DNA of 64,000 nucleotides from Reticulitermes speratus (taxonomy: Eukaryota; Arthropoda; Insecta; Blattodea; Rhinotermitidae). The notes below the pieces were generated by a model. It was not told where the DNA came from. It worked only from the letters and a program-made list of their open reading frames with translations, and ran no database searches. This document shows, one piece after another, positions 35,136 through 48,246 of this stretch. Each line of letters begins with the position of its first letter. The stretch's first letter is position 1. The DNA is taken from assembly GCA_021186555.1 (NCBI GenBank), contig JAJKFL010000006.1, positions 1,971,501 through 2,035,500 on the forward strand. Direction: 5' to 3'. Position numbers and translations under genes: made by a program.

Positions 35136-36190
35136 CACACAAAACTTCACTCCAAACAATTGCCGCAGCAGTTTAACATCGCAGTCTTGTTACAGACGTT
35201 TGTAACATCAAATATAAACACCAGTGTATCAAGAGACAGTGTAATTATAACGCAACATTGAGCGGCCTTCGCTTAACCACTCTTGCCGTGGAATAGCTAT
35301 ATGTATATAATATTATGAGAGGGAAGCCAAAGCCCACGAGGGGCTGTAAATATCATTTTGATAATGAATAAATATTATGAGTGTGTATCTGTAGCCTTAG
35401 TTATCCAGCATGCAAAGCGCATGCGTCGTATTATATTGTCATCTGTGGCCTGTCTGGCTGTACTATATTTTTCCACATTATGTAATAAACGGCACGATAT
35501 TCGAAAAAAGTTATTGAACAAAAAATTTTTTTTTTTTATTTTCTCTACAAATTTTGTATGAAACATTTGTCATTTCAGCAAGAATTCAGCGAGATTTTAT
35601 AATAAATATACATAGGTCTTTATATAAAGTACCGCTATGCTTGACAGATTTAATCAAAAGTAAATTTTTTAGGATTTTCGAAAAATGCTCAAATGTGAAA
35701 TTTTATAAAATGTGTGTAGTGGTAGCCGAGTTGTTCCTAGAATACAGACAGACGGACATACATGGCGAAGCTAATAGTCGTATTTCGCAATTTTAGGAAC
35801 CCACTTAAGAAGTACAAGCACAAATCGTTATATACAATATACACATAAGACGACAGCTTGGCACCGCAGCTGTACATCGTGTGCAAGACATTACTTAGCT
35901 TGTTAAATGAATTGAGCTTGACAGAAGGGATAAGATATATGATAGTGAGATATGGCGTGTGTGGTCAGGCAGTGCTTATGTGTACATGTCGGACTGGTAT
36001 CGAAATGTGCCGTGTGTGGTCAGGCAGTGCTCAGATGTACATGTCGGACTGGTATCGAAAATTCTGTAACAGTGGAAGTTGGAGGATTATGTTTTAAATT
36101 CAGTATATTTTTTAGTGTAAAAAGTACACTTAAATTAATAATGTGATGAAATTTACGGCCGAATTCACATTTCGTGCCACATTCACAGGT
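35135..36190. other. Macrosatellite block A (second copy) with a 46-bp repeat seed
   Basis: Colinear with 981-1730 and 38000-39045. At 35950-36030 it holds two copies of a unit containing GTGTGTGGTCAGGCAGTGCT, the single-copy relative of the 46-bp array at 48247-50184. The frames at 35358-35561 and 35554-35796 are one frame split at a T run in this copy, so coding is doubtful. Confidence 0.82.
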
Positions 36191-36559
36191 TGCTATTGCT
36201 GTACAGCACTGGTGACATGGAATTTGCTCTGTGCAAGTTATATTACACTGTACTGCTGTGCTATGTTGTATTCACCAACAACACACACTTATGTATGGCG
36301 TTTATTGACAGTACATTTCGATGCTAACTGCTGTATCATACATACAGCAGCGATAGAAAAACTAACAGCTGAACAGTGCTATCTATTGGGAATGCATTAC
36401 AAAGCAACAGATGTAAACAGTCGTGTGGAAGTACAACAATACGCAGCGAATACAACAGTAAGAAACACGAAAACAATAGCAGAAAACAATACACTAAACA
36501 GCACTGATGATGACGTAATAGTCAGCATGGGAACGCACATATCAATGAATGGGACATAA
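36146..36559 (+). CDS. Recurrent 137-codon frame in block C, hypothetical
   Basis: ATG at 36146, stop at 36557-36559. The first third overlaps the lone 57-bp repeat (CTALVTWNLLCASYITLYC); the rest reads LLTVHFDANC, LTAEQCYLLGMHYKATDVN, then a Thr/Asn-rich end. The same frame is open at 38997-39410 and, truncated, at 22198-22494; at 39797-40200 it is broken by many indels. Differences between copies include amino-acid changes, so I see no sign of selection for protein. No domain recognised. It may be nothing more than an open stretch in a young repeat. Confidence 0.25.
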   Translation: MKFTAEFTFRATFTGCYCCTALVTWNLLCASYITLYCCAMLYSPTTHTYVWRLLTVHFDANCCIIHTAAIEKLTAEQCYLLGMHYKATDVNSRVEVQQYAANTTVRNTKTIAENNTLNSTDDDVIVSMGTHISMNGT

Positions 36560-36598
36560 ATATGTGTTAGTTGTTGGTGAGTTGAATACAGAGTTGTG
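36190..36598. other. Macrosatellite block C with one 57-bp repeat unit
   Basis: A single 57-bp unit (about 36195-36255) is followed by the block C sequence that ends at the 20-bp array. This unit and its neighbours at 39045 and 50415 represent the unexpanded state of the 57-bp minisatellite. Confidence 0.82.
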
Positions 36599-36599
36599 C

Positions 36600-37120
36600 T
36601 GACTGCACAGTATACATACAGTATACAGTATACACAATATACATACAGTATGCACAGTATACAGTGTACATACAGTATACACAGTATACATACAGTATGC
36701 ACAGTATATAGTATACACAGTATACAGTATACACAGTATAAAAGTATACACAGTATACAGTATACACAGTATACATACAGTATGCACAGTATATATACAG
36801 TATGCACAGTATACATACAGTATGCACAGTATACATACAGTATACACAATATAAATACAGTATCCACAGTATATATACAGTATGCACAGTATACATACAG
36901 TATGCACAGTATACATACAGTATGCGCAGTATACATACAGTATGCACAGTATACATACAGTATGCACAGTATACATACAGTATGCACAGTATACATACAG
37001 TATACACAGTATACATACAGTATGCACATTATACAGTATACACAGTATACAGTATACACAGTATACATACAGTATGCACAGTATACATACAGTATGCACG
37101 GTATACATACAGTACGCACA
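36600..37120. repeat. 20-bp minisatellite (about 26 units)
   Basis: Same repeat as 22546-24543. The first 180 bp have shortened and irregular units, and the rest are regular. Confidence 0.95.
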
Positions 37121-37301
37121 GCACTGACCCCTCAACAACCAGTCCGTGTACTCATTTCTGTTAAAGGCGAGACGACCAAAAGGCCGCATTGCGGCTGCAA
37201 TAATAAAGTCAATAAAATTGCAATGACTTCATGAGGAATCGAACCCGTGACCTGTCGGTTTGTAGCGCAGTGCTTGAACCAACTGCGCCACCGCGTGCCC
37301 C
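37121..37301 (-). mobile_element. Second tRNA-like SINE family, copy 2
   Basis: Same element and same position in the unit as 24545-24724, with a few base changes; A and B boxes are kept. Confidence 0.82.
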
Positions 37302-37910
37302 GCGGTGTAACTGGACACCTCGTAATTCTAGAGGCTACCTGTGCCTTGTAAGCCTTTGTAATTGCAGGTGCTGCAATATTGGCCTTTACACAAAAGTGCT
37401 GTCTACTGCATGCCGACGGCGGAATGTTGCAACATTCTGCAGCACAAACTGCCGCATGTGACTTACACAGACAGCTTCTGTATCGGAGAGTTAACAAGAC
37501 ACAAGATAACGTGCCTTGAGCAAACTTCACCGCTCCTTACTGTCAGTCAGCACAGATTATTGTTATCAGCTGTGATTAGATACACCGTTAGTGCTCAGGT
37601 AGTTACGTAAGTGCGTGACATTTAGATTTGTTTTGAACTTAGATACTGTTAAGTGGATACTTGAATGTTATCAGCTATATTTAGATACACCGTTAGTGCT
37701 CAGGCAGTTACGTAAGTACATGACATTTAGGTTTGTTTCGATCTAACAAAGTGTTACGTGCGGACCACGCCCGGCGGTCAGTCCGACAGTCCGCCCGCCC
37801 GTCCTCCCGTGATCTGACTTCGACGACTAAACTTTTTGTTGTATTTTCATGAAGTCCAGTATGGCAGTTATATATGAAAAGCTGATAGAGAGCGTCCGAT
37901 TTGTGAAAAT
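37302..37910. other. Macrosatellite block D (second copy)
   Basis: Colinear with 24725-25325 with few differences. Ends at GAAAATCTGTTCAGTCAGTC, the start of a 121-bp unit. No supported gene. Confidence 0.82.
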
Positions 37911-38000
37911 CTGTTCAGTCAGTCAGTCACACTTTTACCGTAAGCCGATCCATGCTGCTGTCTGTACATATTACAGCAATAAAACTACTGTTGTGTCTGC
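37910..38000. repeat. Single 121-bp satellite unit (unexpanded seed)
   Basis: One partial unit with CGTAAGCCGATCCATGCTGC and TTACAGCAATAAAACT joins block D directly to block A. The corresponding position at 25325-35135 has about 80 units. Confidence 0.9.
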
Positions 38001-39045
38001 TCAACACAACAACACAACAATACAACACAACAATACAACAGAACACACAAAACTTCACTCCAAACAATTGCCGCAGCAGTTTAACATCGCAGTCTTGTTA
38101 CAGATGTTTGTAACATCAAATATAAACACCAGTGTATCAAGAGACAGTGTAATTATAACGCAACATTGAGCGGCGTTCGCTTAACCACTCTTGCCGTGGA
38201 ATAGCTATATGTATATAATATTATGAGAGGGAAGCCAAAGCCTACGAGGGGCTGTAATTATCATTTTGATAATGAATAATTATTATGAGTGTGTATCTGT
38301 AGCCTTAGTTATACAGCATGCAAAGCGCATGCGCCGTATTATATTGTCATCTGTGGCATGTCTGGCTGTACTATATTTTTCCACATTATGTAATAAACGG
38401 CACGATATTCGAAAAATGTTATTGATCAAAAAATGTGTGTTTTTATTTTCTCTACAAATTTTGTCTGAAACATTTGTCATTCCAGCAAGAATTCAGCGAG
38501 ATATTATAATAAATGTACATAGGTCGTCATGTAAAGTACCGTTATGCTTGACAGATTTAATCAAATGTAAATTTTTTAGGATTTTCGAAAAATGCTCAAA
38601 TGTGAAATTTTATAAAATCTGTGTAGTGGTGGCAGAGTTGTTCCTAGAATACAGACAGACGGACATACATGGTGAAGCTAATAGTCGTATTTCGCAATTT
38701 TAGGAACCCACTTAAGAAGTACAAGCACAAATCGTTATATACAATACACACATAAGACGACGGCTTGGCACCGCAACTGTACATCGTGTGCAAGACATTA
38801 CTTAGCTTGGTAAATGAAGTGAGCTTGAAAGAAGGGATAAGATATATGATAGTGAGATATGGCGTGTGTGGTCAGGCAGTGCTTATGTGTACATGTCGGA
38901 CTGGTATCGAAAATTCTGTAACAGTGGAAGTTGGAGGATTATGTTTTAAATTCAGTACATTTTTAGTGTAAAAATTACACTTAAATTAATAATGTGATGA
39001 AATTTACGGCCGAATTCACATTTCGTGCCACATTCACAGGTTGCT
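38001..39045. other. Macrosatellite block A (third copy)
   Basis: Colinear with 35135-36190. The frame from ATG 38272 to 38703 is open here, but split at 35358-35796 and different at 1258-1608, so it is not treated as a gene. A segment from the CATCTGTGGC stretch to GACGGACATACATGGTGAAG resembles, from memory, a dispersed sequence in many insect genomes; unverified. One 46-bp seed lies near 38870-38900. Confidence 0.8.
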
Positions 39046-39410
39046 ATTGCTGTACAGCACTGGTGACTTGGAATTTACTCTGTGCAAGTTATATTACACT
39101 GTACTGCTTTGCTATGTTGTATTCACCAACAACACACACTTATGTATGTCGTTTATTGACAGTACATTTCGATGCTAACTGCTGTATCATACATACAACA
39201 GCGATAGGAAAACTAACAGCTGAACAGAGCTATCTATTGGGAATGCATTACAAAGCAACAGATGTAAACAGTCGTGTGGAAGTACAACAATACGCAGCGA
39301 ATACAACAGTAAGAAACACGAAAACAATAGCAGAAAACAATACACTAAACAGCACTGATGATGACGTAATAGTCAGCATGGGAACACACATATCAATGAA
39401 TGGGACATAA
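38997..39410 (+). CDS. Recurrent 137-codon frame in block C, second full copy
   Basis: Same frame, start context (GTGATGAAATTTACG) and stop as 36146-36559, with a handful of codon changes. A lone 57-bp unit forms codons of its N-terminal third. Hypothetical only; see the first copy. Confidence 0.25.
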   Translation: MKFTAEFTFRATFTGCYCCTALVTWNLLCASYITLYCFAMLYSPTTHTYVCRLLTVHFDANCCIIHTTAIGKLTAEQSYLLGMHYKATDVNSRVEVQQYAANTTVRNTKTIAENNTLNSTDDDVIVSMGTHISMNGT

Positions 39411-39767
39411 ATACGTGTAAGTTGTTGGTGAGTTGAATACAGATTTGCACTGACTGCACAGTATGCACAGAATACAGTATGCACAGTATACATACAGTAT
39501 GCACAGTATACATACAGTATGCACATTATACAGTATGCACAGTATACATACAGTATGCAAAGTATACATACAGTATAAACAGTACACATACAGTATGTAC
39601 AGTATACATACAGTATGCACAGTATACATAGAGTATGTACAGTATACATACAGTATATACAGTATACATAAAGTATGCACAGTATACATACAGTATGTAC
39701 AGTATACAGTATGCATAGTATACATACAGTATGCACAGTATACATAAAGTATGCAGAGTATACATAC
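39411..39767. repeat. 20-bp minisatellite (about 16 units) with block C end
   Basis: Block C ends at about 39450, then irregular units of the 20-bp repeat with many ATGTACAG variants run up to the G run at 39768. Confidence 0.92.
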
Positions 39768-39796
39768 GGGGGGGGGGGGGGGGGGGGGGGGGGGGG
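39768..39796. other. 29-base G run, probable assembly join artefact
   Basis: An uninterrupted run of 29 G inside a 20-bp array, followed at once by ATAATGTGATGAAATTTACG, which belongs well before the array in a normal unit. No other G run of this kind occurs in the window. Best read as a misjoin or polymerase/base-calling artefact. Confidence 0.7.
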
Positions 39797-40235
39797 ATAA
39801 TGTGATGAAATTTACGGCCGAATTCATTTCGTGCACATTCACAGTTTCTATTGATGTACAGCACTAGTGACTTGGAATTTACTCTGCAAGTTATAATTAC
39901 ACTGTACTGCTTTGCTATGTTGTATACCACAACACAACTTATGTATGTACGTTTTTTGACAGTACATTTCGATGCTAATGCTGTATCATACTCACAGGTA
40001 GGCATAAACTAACAGTATGCAACAGAGTATCATTGGGAATGCATTACAAAGCAACAGATGTAAACAGTCGTGTGAAGTACAACAATACAGCGATACACAG
40101 TAAAAAACGAAACAATAGCAGAAACAATACATATAACAGCACTGATGATGACGTAATAGTCAGCATGGGAACACATATCAATGAGTTGGACATATAATAC
40201 GTGTAAGTTGTTGGTGAGTTGAATACAGATTTGCC
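39797..40235. other. Eroded copy of block C
   Basis: Follows 38990-39450 in order but with many small deletions, so the 137-codon frame is destroyed. It lacks the D, 121-bp and A parts expected between two block C copies. Confidence 0.75.
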
Positions 40236-42889
40236 ACTAGTACATACAGTATGCACAGATACATACAGTATGCACAGTATACATACAGTATGCACAGTAT
40301 ACATTACAGTATGCACAGTATACATACAGTATGCACAGTATACATACAGTATGCACAGTATACATACATATGCACAGTATACATACAGTATGCACAGTAT
40401 ACATAAGTATATTTACATGTATGACATACAGTATACGACAGTATGCACAGTATATATACAGTATGCACAGTATACATAGTATACAGGTATGCATACAGTA
40501 TTACATACAGTATGTCACTAGTATATACAGTTATACATATGCACAGTATACGTAACAGTATGCACAGTATACTACAGTATGCACAGTATACATACAGTAT
40601 GCACAGTATAACATATCAGTATGCACAGTATACATACAGTATGCACAGTATACATAAGTATGCACAGTATACATACATTTGCACAGTATAATTCAGTATG
40701 ACAGTATACATAAGTATGCACAGTATGAATCAGTATGCACAGTATACATACAGTATGCACAGTATACATACAGTATGCACAGTATACATACAGTATGCAC
40801 AGTATACATACAGTATGCAGTATACATACATTATGACAGTATACATAAGTATGTACAGTATACATACAGTATACACAGTATCAGTATATACGTAGCACAG
40901 TATACACAGTTACAGTATGCACAGTATACATACAGTATGCACAGTATACACAGTATACAGTATGCACAGTAACATGCAGTATGCACAGTATACATACAGT
41001 ATGCACAGTATACATACAGTATGCACAGTATACATACAGTATGACAGTATGCATACAGTATGCACAGTATACATACAGTATGACAGTACATACAGTATAC
41101 ACAGTATCCAGTATGCACAGTATACATACAGTATGACAGTATACATAGAGTATGTACAGTATCACTACTAGAGTATGTAAGTATACATACAGTTTACACA
41201 GTATGCACAGTATCATACAGTATGCACAGTATACATAGAGTATGTACAGTATACATACAGTATACACAGTATACACAGTATACATACAGTATGCACAGTA
41301 TACATACAGTATGCACAGTATACATACAGTATGCACAGTATACATACAGTATGCACAGTATACATACAGTATACAACATATATGCACAGTATACATACAG
41401 TATGCACAGTATACATACAGTTGACAGTATCACAGTATACATACAGTATGCACAGTATACATACAGTATGCACAGTATATCACATATATACAGTATGCAC
41501 AGTATACATACAGTATGCACAGTATACACAGTATGAATACAGTATGCTATCAGTATCACAGTATACAGTATGCACAGTATACATACAGTATGCACAGTAT
41601 ACATACAGTATGCACAGTATACATACAGTATGCACAGTATACATACAGTATGCACAGTATACATACAGTATGCTACAGTATGCATACAGTATACAATTAT
41701 CACAGTACATCAGTATGCACAGTTACTACAGTATCACAGTATGACACAGTATACATACAGTATGCACAGTATACATACAGTATGCACAGTATACATAAGT
41801 AGCGAGTATACTACAGTATACAAGTATGCACAGTATACATACAGTATGCACAGTATACATCAGTATGTACAGTTAATACAGTATGTACACAGTATACATA
41901 CAGTATGCACAGTGTATACATACAGTATGCACAGTATACATACAGTATGCACAGTATATAGAGTATGTACAGTATACATACAGTATACACTATGCACAGT
42001 ATACATACAGTATGCACAGTATACATACAGTATGACAGTATACATACAGTATACACAGTATCACAGTTACTACAGTATGCACAGTATACATACAGTATGC
42101 ACAGTATACATACAGTATGCACAGTTACATAACAGTATGCACAGTATACATACAGTATGCACAGTATACATACAGTATGCACAGTATACAGTATGCACAG
42201 TATACATACAGTATGCACAGATTACATACAGTATACACAGTATACATACAGTATGCAACAGTATACATACAGTATGCACAGTATACATACAGTATGCACA
42301 GTATACATACGTACGCACAGTATACATACAGTATGCACAGTATACATACAGTATGTACAGTATGCATACAGTATACACAGTATTCACAGTACACAGTATG
42401 CACAGTATACATACAGTATGCACAGTATACATACAGTATGCACAGTATACATACAGTATGCACAGTATACATACAGTATGCACAGTATACATACAGTATG
42501 CACAGTATACATACAGTATGCACAGTATATAGTATGCACAGTATACATACAGTATACACAGATTACATACAGTATACACAGTATACATACAGTATGCACA
42601 GTATACATACAGTATGCACAGTATACATACAGTATGCACAGTATACATACAGTACGCACAGTATACATACAGTATGCACAGTATACATACAGTATGCACA
42701 GTATACATACAGTATGCACAGTATACATACAGTATGCACAGTATACATACAGTATACACAGTATGCACAGTATACATACAGTATGCACAGTATACATACA
42801 GTACGCACAGTATACATACAGTATGCACAGTATACATACAGTATGCACAGTATACATACAGTATGCAAGGTATACATACAGTATGCACA
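40236..42889. repeat. 20-bp minisatellite (about 130 units), error-rich left part
   Basis: Same repeat as 22546-24543. From 40236 to about 42550 many units lack one or two bases; from 42580 to the end they are regular. Confidence 0.93.
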
Positions 42890-43071
42890 GCACTGGACCC
42901 CTCACCAACCAGTCCTGTACTCATTTCTGTTAAAGGTGAGACGACCAAAAGGCCGAATTGCGGCTGCAATAAAAAAGTCAATAAAAATTGCAATGACTTC
43001 ATTAGGAATCGAACCCGTGACCTGTCTGTTTGTAGCGCAGTGCTTGAACCAACTGCGCCACCGCGTGCCCC
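42890..43071 (-). mobile_element. Second tRNA-like SINE family, copy 3
   Basis: Same element and same placement as 24545-24724 and 37121-37301: after the 20-bp array and before block D. Confidence 0.82.
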
Positions 43072-43638
43072 GCGGTGTAACTGGACACCTCGTAATTCTA
43101 GAGGCTACCTGTGCCTTGTTACCTTCTGTAATTACAGGTGCTGCAATACTGGCTTTAAACAATATTGCTGTCATTTATTCATACATGTCATGAACAGCAA
43201 TGTATTGTGCATGCCGACGGTGGACTGCTGCAACATTCTGCAACACAAATTGGATTTGTGACTTACACAGATAGCTTCTTTATCGGTGTGAGAACAAGAG
43301 ATAAGTTAACGTGCTTTGAGCAAACTTCACCGCTGTTTACTGTCAGTCAGCACAGATTAGTGTTATCATGTTCGCCACACTGCCCGCTCATATCTCTGCC
43401 GATGTCAATCAAATTAATCCATCCAAAGATAACAGACATGTGAGATCGAATATATCGAGGATCGCCACAGCACGTATCGTACATTGTGTGTCGGTGTGCT
43501 GTGTGTAGCACAATTCGTACGTGCGGCACGTAAGGAGTGGATGTGGTACATGCACGTAGTTGCACGTAGGACAAAAACAGGAACGACGAGCGGTAAGTGT
43601 CTGTTTGTGAGCAGCTTTATGCTCTGTACTGCTCACTA
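43072..43638. other. Block D (partial) joined to block E
   Basis: 43072-43370 follows block D with an extra 40 bp near 43170. After about 43410 it matches 1740-1992 (block E), with landmarks CCAAAGATAACAGACATG and GTTGCACGTAGGACAAAAAC. No supported gene. Confidence 0.78.
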
Positions 43639-43945
43639 CAATTATTCAGATGGTCAAATCAACAAAAATGAGATGGGCGTGGCATGTGGCACGAAGGGGG
43701 GAGAGGATAGGTGCTTACAGAGTTTTGGTGAGGAAACTTGATACAAACGACCACTTGAAAGATTAGACGTAGATGGAAGTATATAATTAAAATGGGCCTT
43801 CAAGACGTGCGATGTGTTGTCATGACCTAGACTGCTCTGGTTCAGGATTGGGTGAGGGAGAGGGATTTTGTGACTGCGGCAATGAACCTGCGGGTTACAT
43901 AAAATGCGGGGAATGTCTCGACTAGCTGACGACCTGTTAGATTGT
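43639..43945 (+). mobile_element. Degenerate 3' end of a LINE, plus strand
   Basis: From ATG 43669 it reads MRWAWHVARRGERIGAYRVL, a form of the MRWAGHVARMG..YRVLVGKP motif at the C-terminus of many insect LINE polyproteins. It decays by stops within 40 codons. A short stretch further on (GFCDCGNEPAGY, where a CTAATGAACCTGCG-like reading is expected) and the tail GCGGGGAATGTCTCGACTAG also fit that family. It is a different LINE type from 1993-2760. Confidence 0.75.
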
Positions 43946-44365
43946 CAGGAAGGAATATTTTCCCATGTAGCTAGTTAGTGTTTTCTTTATAATAATCGCT
44001 CTAACGATCGGAACACAAAGACTGCGTACAGCTTTCCTAAAGTTAACCGCTATGTTAAGCTGTCAAATCGTCCGCCGTAGTCATTTCGCCATATATTCCA
44101 AGAGGTCAGTTTGGACAGTATTTCCCACTTTTTAGCATTTACATTTCCCTCTATTGGCCGTAATTAATTTCTCATACAGTTTCTGTTCGCCTGTATTTTT
44201 GTGTTAACACTAGCGACGTGTTCGCAGCTACGTAGACACAATTATACCGCTCGTTCGGATTGATTCAGAAATCTAATTGCGGTTCTGTCTTATAAATGAA
44301 AACACAGTTTAGTTATAACAATAAAACCAACTATTACATCAGCCGAACACAACTTACAGTTTGGC
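43946..44365. other. No supported feature
   Basis: Unique-looking AT-rich sequence between the LINE remnant and the 19-bp array. No frame or motif was recognised. Confidence 0.5.
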
Positions 44366-47300
44366 TGTATAACACACAGCTACATGTATAACACACAGCT
44401 ACATGTATAACACACAGCTACATGTATAACACACAGCTACATGTATAACACACAGCTACATGTATAACACACAGCTACATGTATAACACACAGCTACATG
44501 TATAACACACAGCTACATGATATAACACACAGCTACATGTATAACACACAGCTACATGTATAACACACAGCTACATGTATAACACACAGCCACATGTATA
44601 ACACACAGCTACATGTATAACACACAGCTACATGTATAACACACAGCTACATGTATAACACACAGCTACATGTATAACACACAGCTACATGTATAACACA
44701 CAGCTACATGTATAACACACACAGCTACATGATATAACACACAGCTACATGTATAACACACAGCTACATGTAAAACACACAGCTACATGTATAACACACA
44801 GCTACATGTATAACACAAGCTACATGTATAACACACAGCTACATGTATAACACACAGCTACATGTATAACACACATCTACATGTATAACACACAGCTACA
44901 TGTATAACACACATCTGCATGTATAACATACATCTACATGTACAACACACATCTACATGTATAACACACAGCTACATGTATAACACACAGCTACATGATA
45001 TAACACACAGCTACATGTATAACACACAGCTACATGTATAACACACAGCTACATGTATAACACACAGCTACATGTATAACACACAGCTACATGTATAACA
45101 CAAGCACATTATAAACACACTACATGTATAACACACAGCTACATGTATAAACACACATCTACATGTATAACACACAGCTACATGTATAACACACATCTAC
45201 ATGTATAACAACATCTACATGTAAACACACAGCTACATGTATAACACACATCTACATGTATAACACACATCTACCCTGTATAACACACATCTACATGTAT
45301 AACACACATCTACATGTATAACACACAGCTCCATGTATAACACACATCTACATGTATAACACACAGCTACATGTATAACACACAGCTCTACATGTATAAC
45401 ACACATCTACATGTATAACACACAGCTACATGTATAACACACAGCTACATGTATAACACACAGCTACATGTATAACACACAGCTACATGTATAACACACA
45501 GCTACATGTATAACACACAGCTACATGTATAACACACAGCTACATGTATAACACACAGCTACATGTATAACACACAGCTAAATGTATAACACACAGCTAC
45601 ATGTATAACACACAGCTACATGTATAAACACACAACACTACATGTATAACACACAGCTACATGTATAACACACAGCTACATGTATAACACACAGCTACAT
45701 GTATAACACACAGTGACATGTATAACACACAGCTACATGTATAACACACAGCTACATGTATAACACACAGCTACATGTATAACACACAGCTACATGTATA
45801 ACACACAGCTACATGTATAACACACAGCTACATGTATAACACACAGCTACATGTATAACACACAGCTACATGTATAACACACAGCTACATGTATAACACA
45901 CAGCTACATGTATAACAACTACAGTTACATGTAGTATAACACACAGCTACATGTATAACACACAGCTACATGTATAACACACAGCTACATGTATAACACA
46001 CAGCTACATGTATAACACACAGCTACATGTATAACACACAGCTATGATACATGTATTAACACACAGCTACATGTATAACACACAGCTACATGTATACACA
46101 TCAGTTACATGTATAACAACATCTACATGTACAAACACAGCTACATGTATAACACACATCTACATGTATAAACAGTATCAACTCACATGTAAACACACAG
46201 CTACATGTATAACACACATCTACATGTATAACACACAGCTCCATGTATAACACACACTCACATGTATAACACACATCTACATGTATAACACACACATTAC
46301 ACATGTAATATACACACAGCTACATGTATAACACACACAGTCCTCATGTATACACACACATTACCATGTATTAACACACAGCTACATGTTATAACACACA
46401 GCTACATGTATAACACACAGCTACATGTATAAACACAGCACAGATCACATGTATGAAACACACAGCTACATGTATAACACTACAGCATATGTATAACACA
46501 CAGCTACATGTATAACACACAGCTACATGTATAACACACAGCTACATGTATAAACACACACAGTACATACATGTATAACACACAGCTACATGTATAACAC
46601 ACAGCTAATGTATAACACAACACAGTTACATGTTTTAACAACATCTACATGTATAACACACAGCTACATGTATAACACACACATTACACAATGTATAAAC
46701 ATTACTATAACTACATGTATAACACACATCTACATGTATAACACACAGCTACATGTATAACACACATCTACATGTATAACACACAGCTACATGTATAACA
46801 CACAGCTACATGTATAAACACACTTACACTACATGTATAACATCACATCACATGTATAACACACAGCTACATGTATAACACACATACATGTATAACACAC
46901 AGCTACATGTATAACACACAGTCACATGTATAACACACACTACATGTATAACACACAGCTACATGTTATAACACACAGCTACATGTATAACACACAGCTA
47001 CATGTATAACACACAGCTACATGTATAACACACACTACATGTATAACCACACATGCTCATGTATAACACACAGCTACATGTATAACACACAGTAACATTA
47101 TGTATAAAACTCAGTACATGTATAACACACAGCTACATGTATAACACACAGCTACATGTATAACACACAGCTACATGTATAACACACAGCTTACATGTAT
47201 AACACACAGCTACATGTATAACACACAGCTACATGTATAACACACAGCTACATGTATAAACACACAGCTACATGTATAACACACAGCTACATGTATAACA

Positions 47301-47979
47301 CACAGCTACATGTATAACACACAGCTACATGTATAACACACATTACATGTATAACACACAGCTACATGTATAACACACAGCTACATGTATAACACACAGC
47401 TACATGTATAACACACAGCTACATGTATAACACACACGCTACATGTATAACACACAGCTACATGTATAACACACAGCTACATGTATAACACACAGCTACA
47501 TGTATAACACACAGCTACATGTATAAACACACAGCTACATGTATAAACACAGCTACATGTATAACACACAGCTACATGTATAACACACAGCTACATGTAT
47601 AACACACAGCTACATGTATAACACACAGCTACATGTATAACACACAGCTACATGTATAAACACAGCTACATGTATAACACACAGCTACATGTTATAACAC
47701 ACAGCTACATGTATAACACACAGCTACATGTATAACACACAGCTACATGTATAACACACAGCTACATGTATAACACACAGCTACATGTATAACACACAGC
47801 TACATGTATAACACACAGCTACATGTATAACACACAGCTACATGTATAACACACAGCTACATGTATAACACACAGCTACATGTATAACACACAGCTACAT
47901 GTATAACACACAGCTACATGTATAACACACAGCTACATGTATAACACACAGCTACATGTATAACACACAGCTACATGTA
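44366..47979. repeat. 19-bp minisatellite (about 190 copies)
   Basis: Units of ACATGTATAACACACAGCT, with an ACATCT variant in 44870-46300. Many small deletions and insertions crowd into 45100-47200, while both ends are regular. Ends at 47979 against the hammerhead-like motif. Confidence 0.96.
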
Positions 47980-48012
47980 ACGTTTCGACTTTAAGTCAGC
48001 CATTATCAGCTG
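47980..48012 (-). ncRNA. Degenerate hammerhead-like motif
   Basis: On the minus strand CTGATAA (48009-48003), TGGCT, stem GACT/AGTC with a TTAA-type loop, GAAAC (47986-47982). The core G of CUGANGA is A here, and no proper UH site follows, so it is not expected to cleave. The same extra U after the core as in the other two motifs suggests a common family. Confidence 0.35.
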
Positions 48013-48246
48013 TGTATAAGAAAGCAGAAACATAAAACATCAAAATTACAACTAACAATCGCTCACGTTCACATCTCAATCCCGTCACAAATACTCATAA
48101 TGTCAAATAAACAGTTTATACGTAAAATCCATAAGCATAAAACTTCTACATAAAGACACGTATGTAAAGATGTTTTGTCACCGTGGCTGTACAATGTAAC
48201 AAAATATTATCTTGTCTTGTTAAGTAAAGTAAGCTTGAAGGGAGCG
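48013..48246. other. Remnant of block A 3' part
   Basis: From about 48178 it matches 35860-35935 (GGCTGTACA, then TTGTTAA and GAGCTTGA/AAGCTTGA landmarks) and leads into the 46-bp array at the place where block A has its 46-bp seed. 48013-48177 is unassigned. Confidence 0.6.

Noticed and set aside
46044..46304. Short frames rich in Thr and Tyr (plus) or Cys and Val (minus)
   Set aside because: Translation of the 19-bp minisatellite in its indel-rich part.
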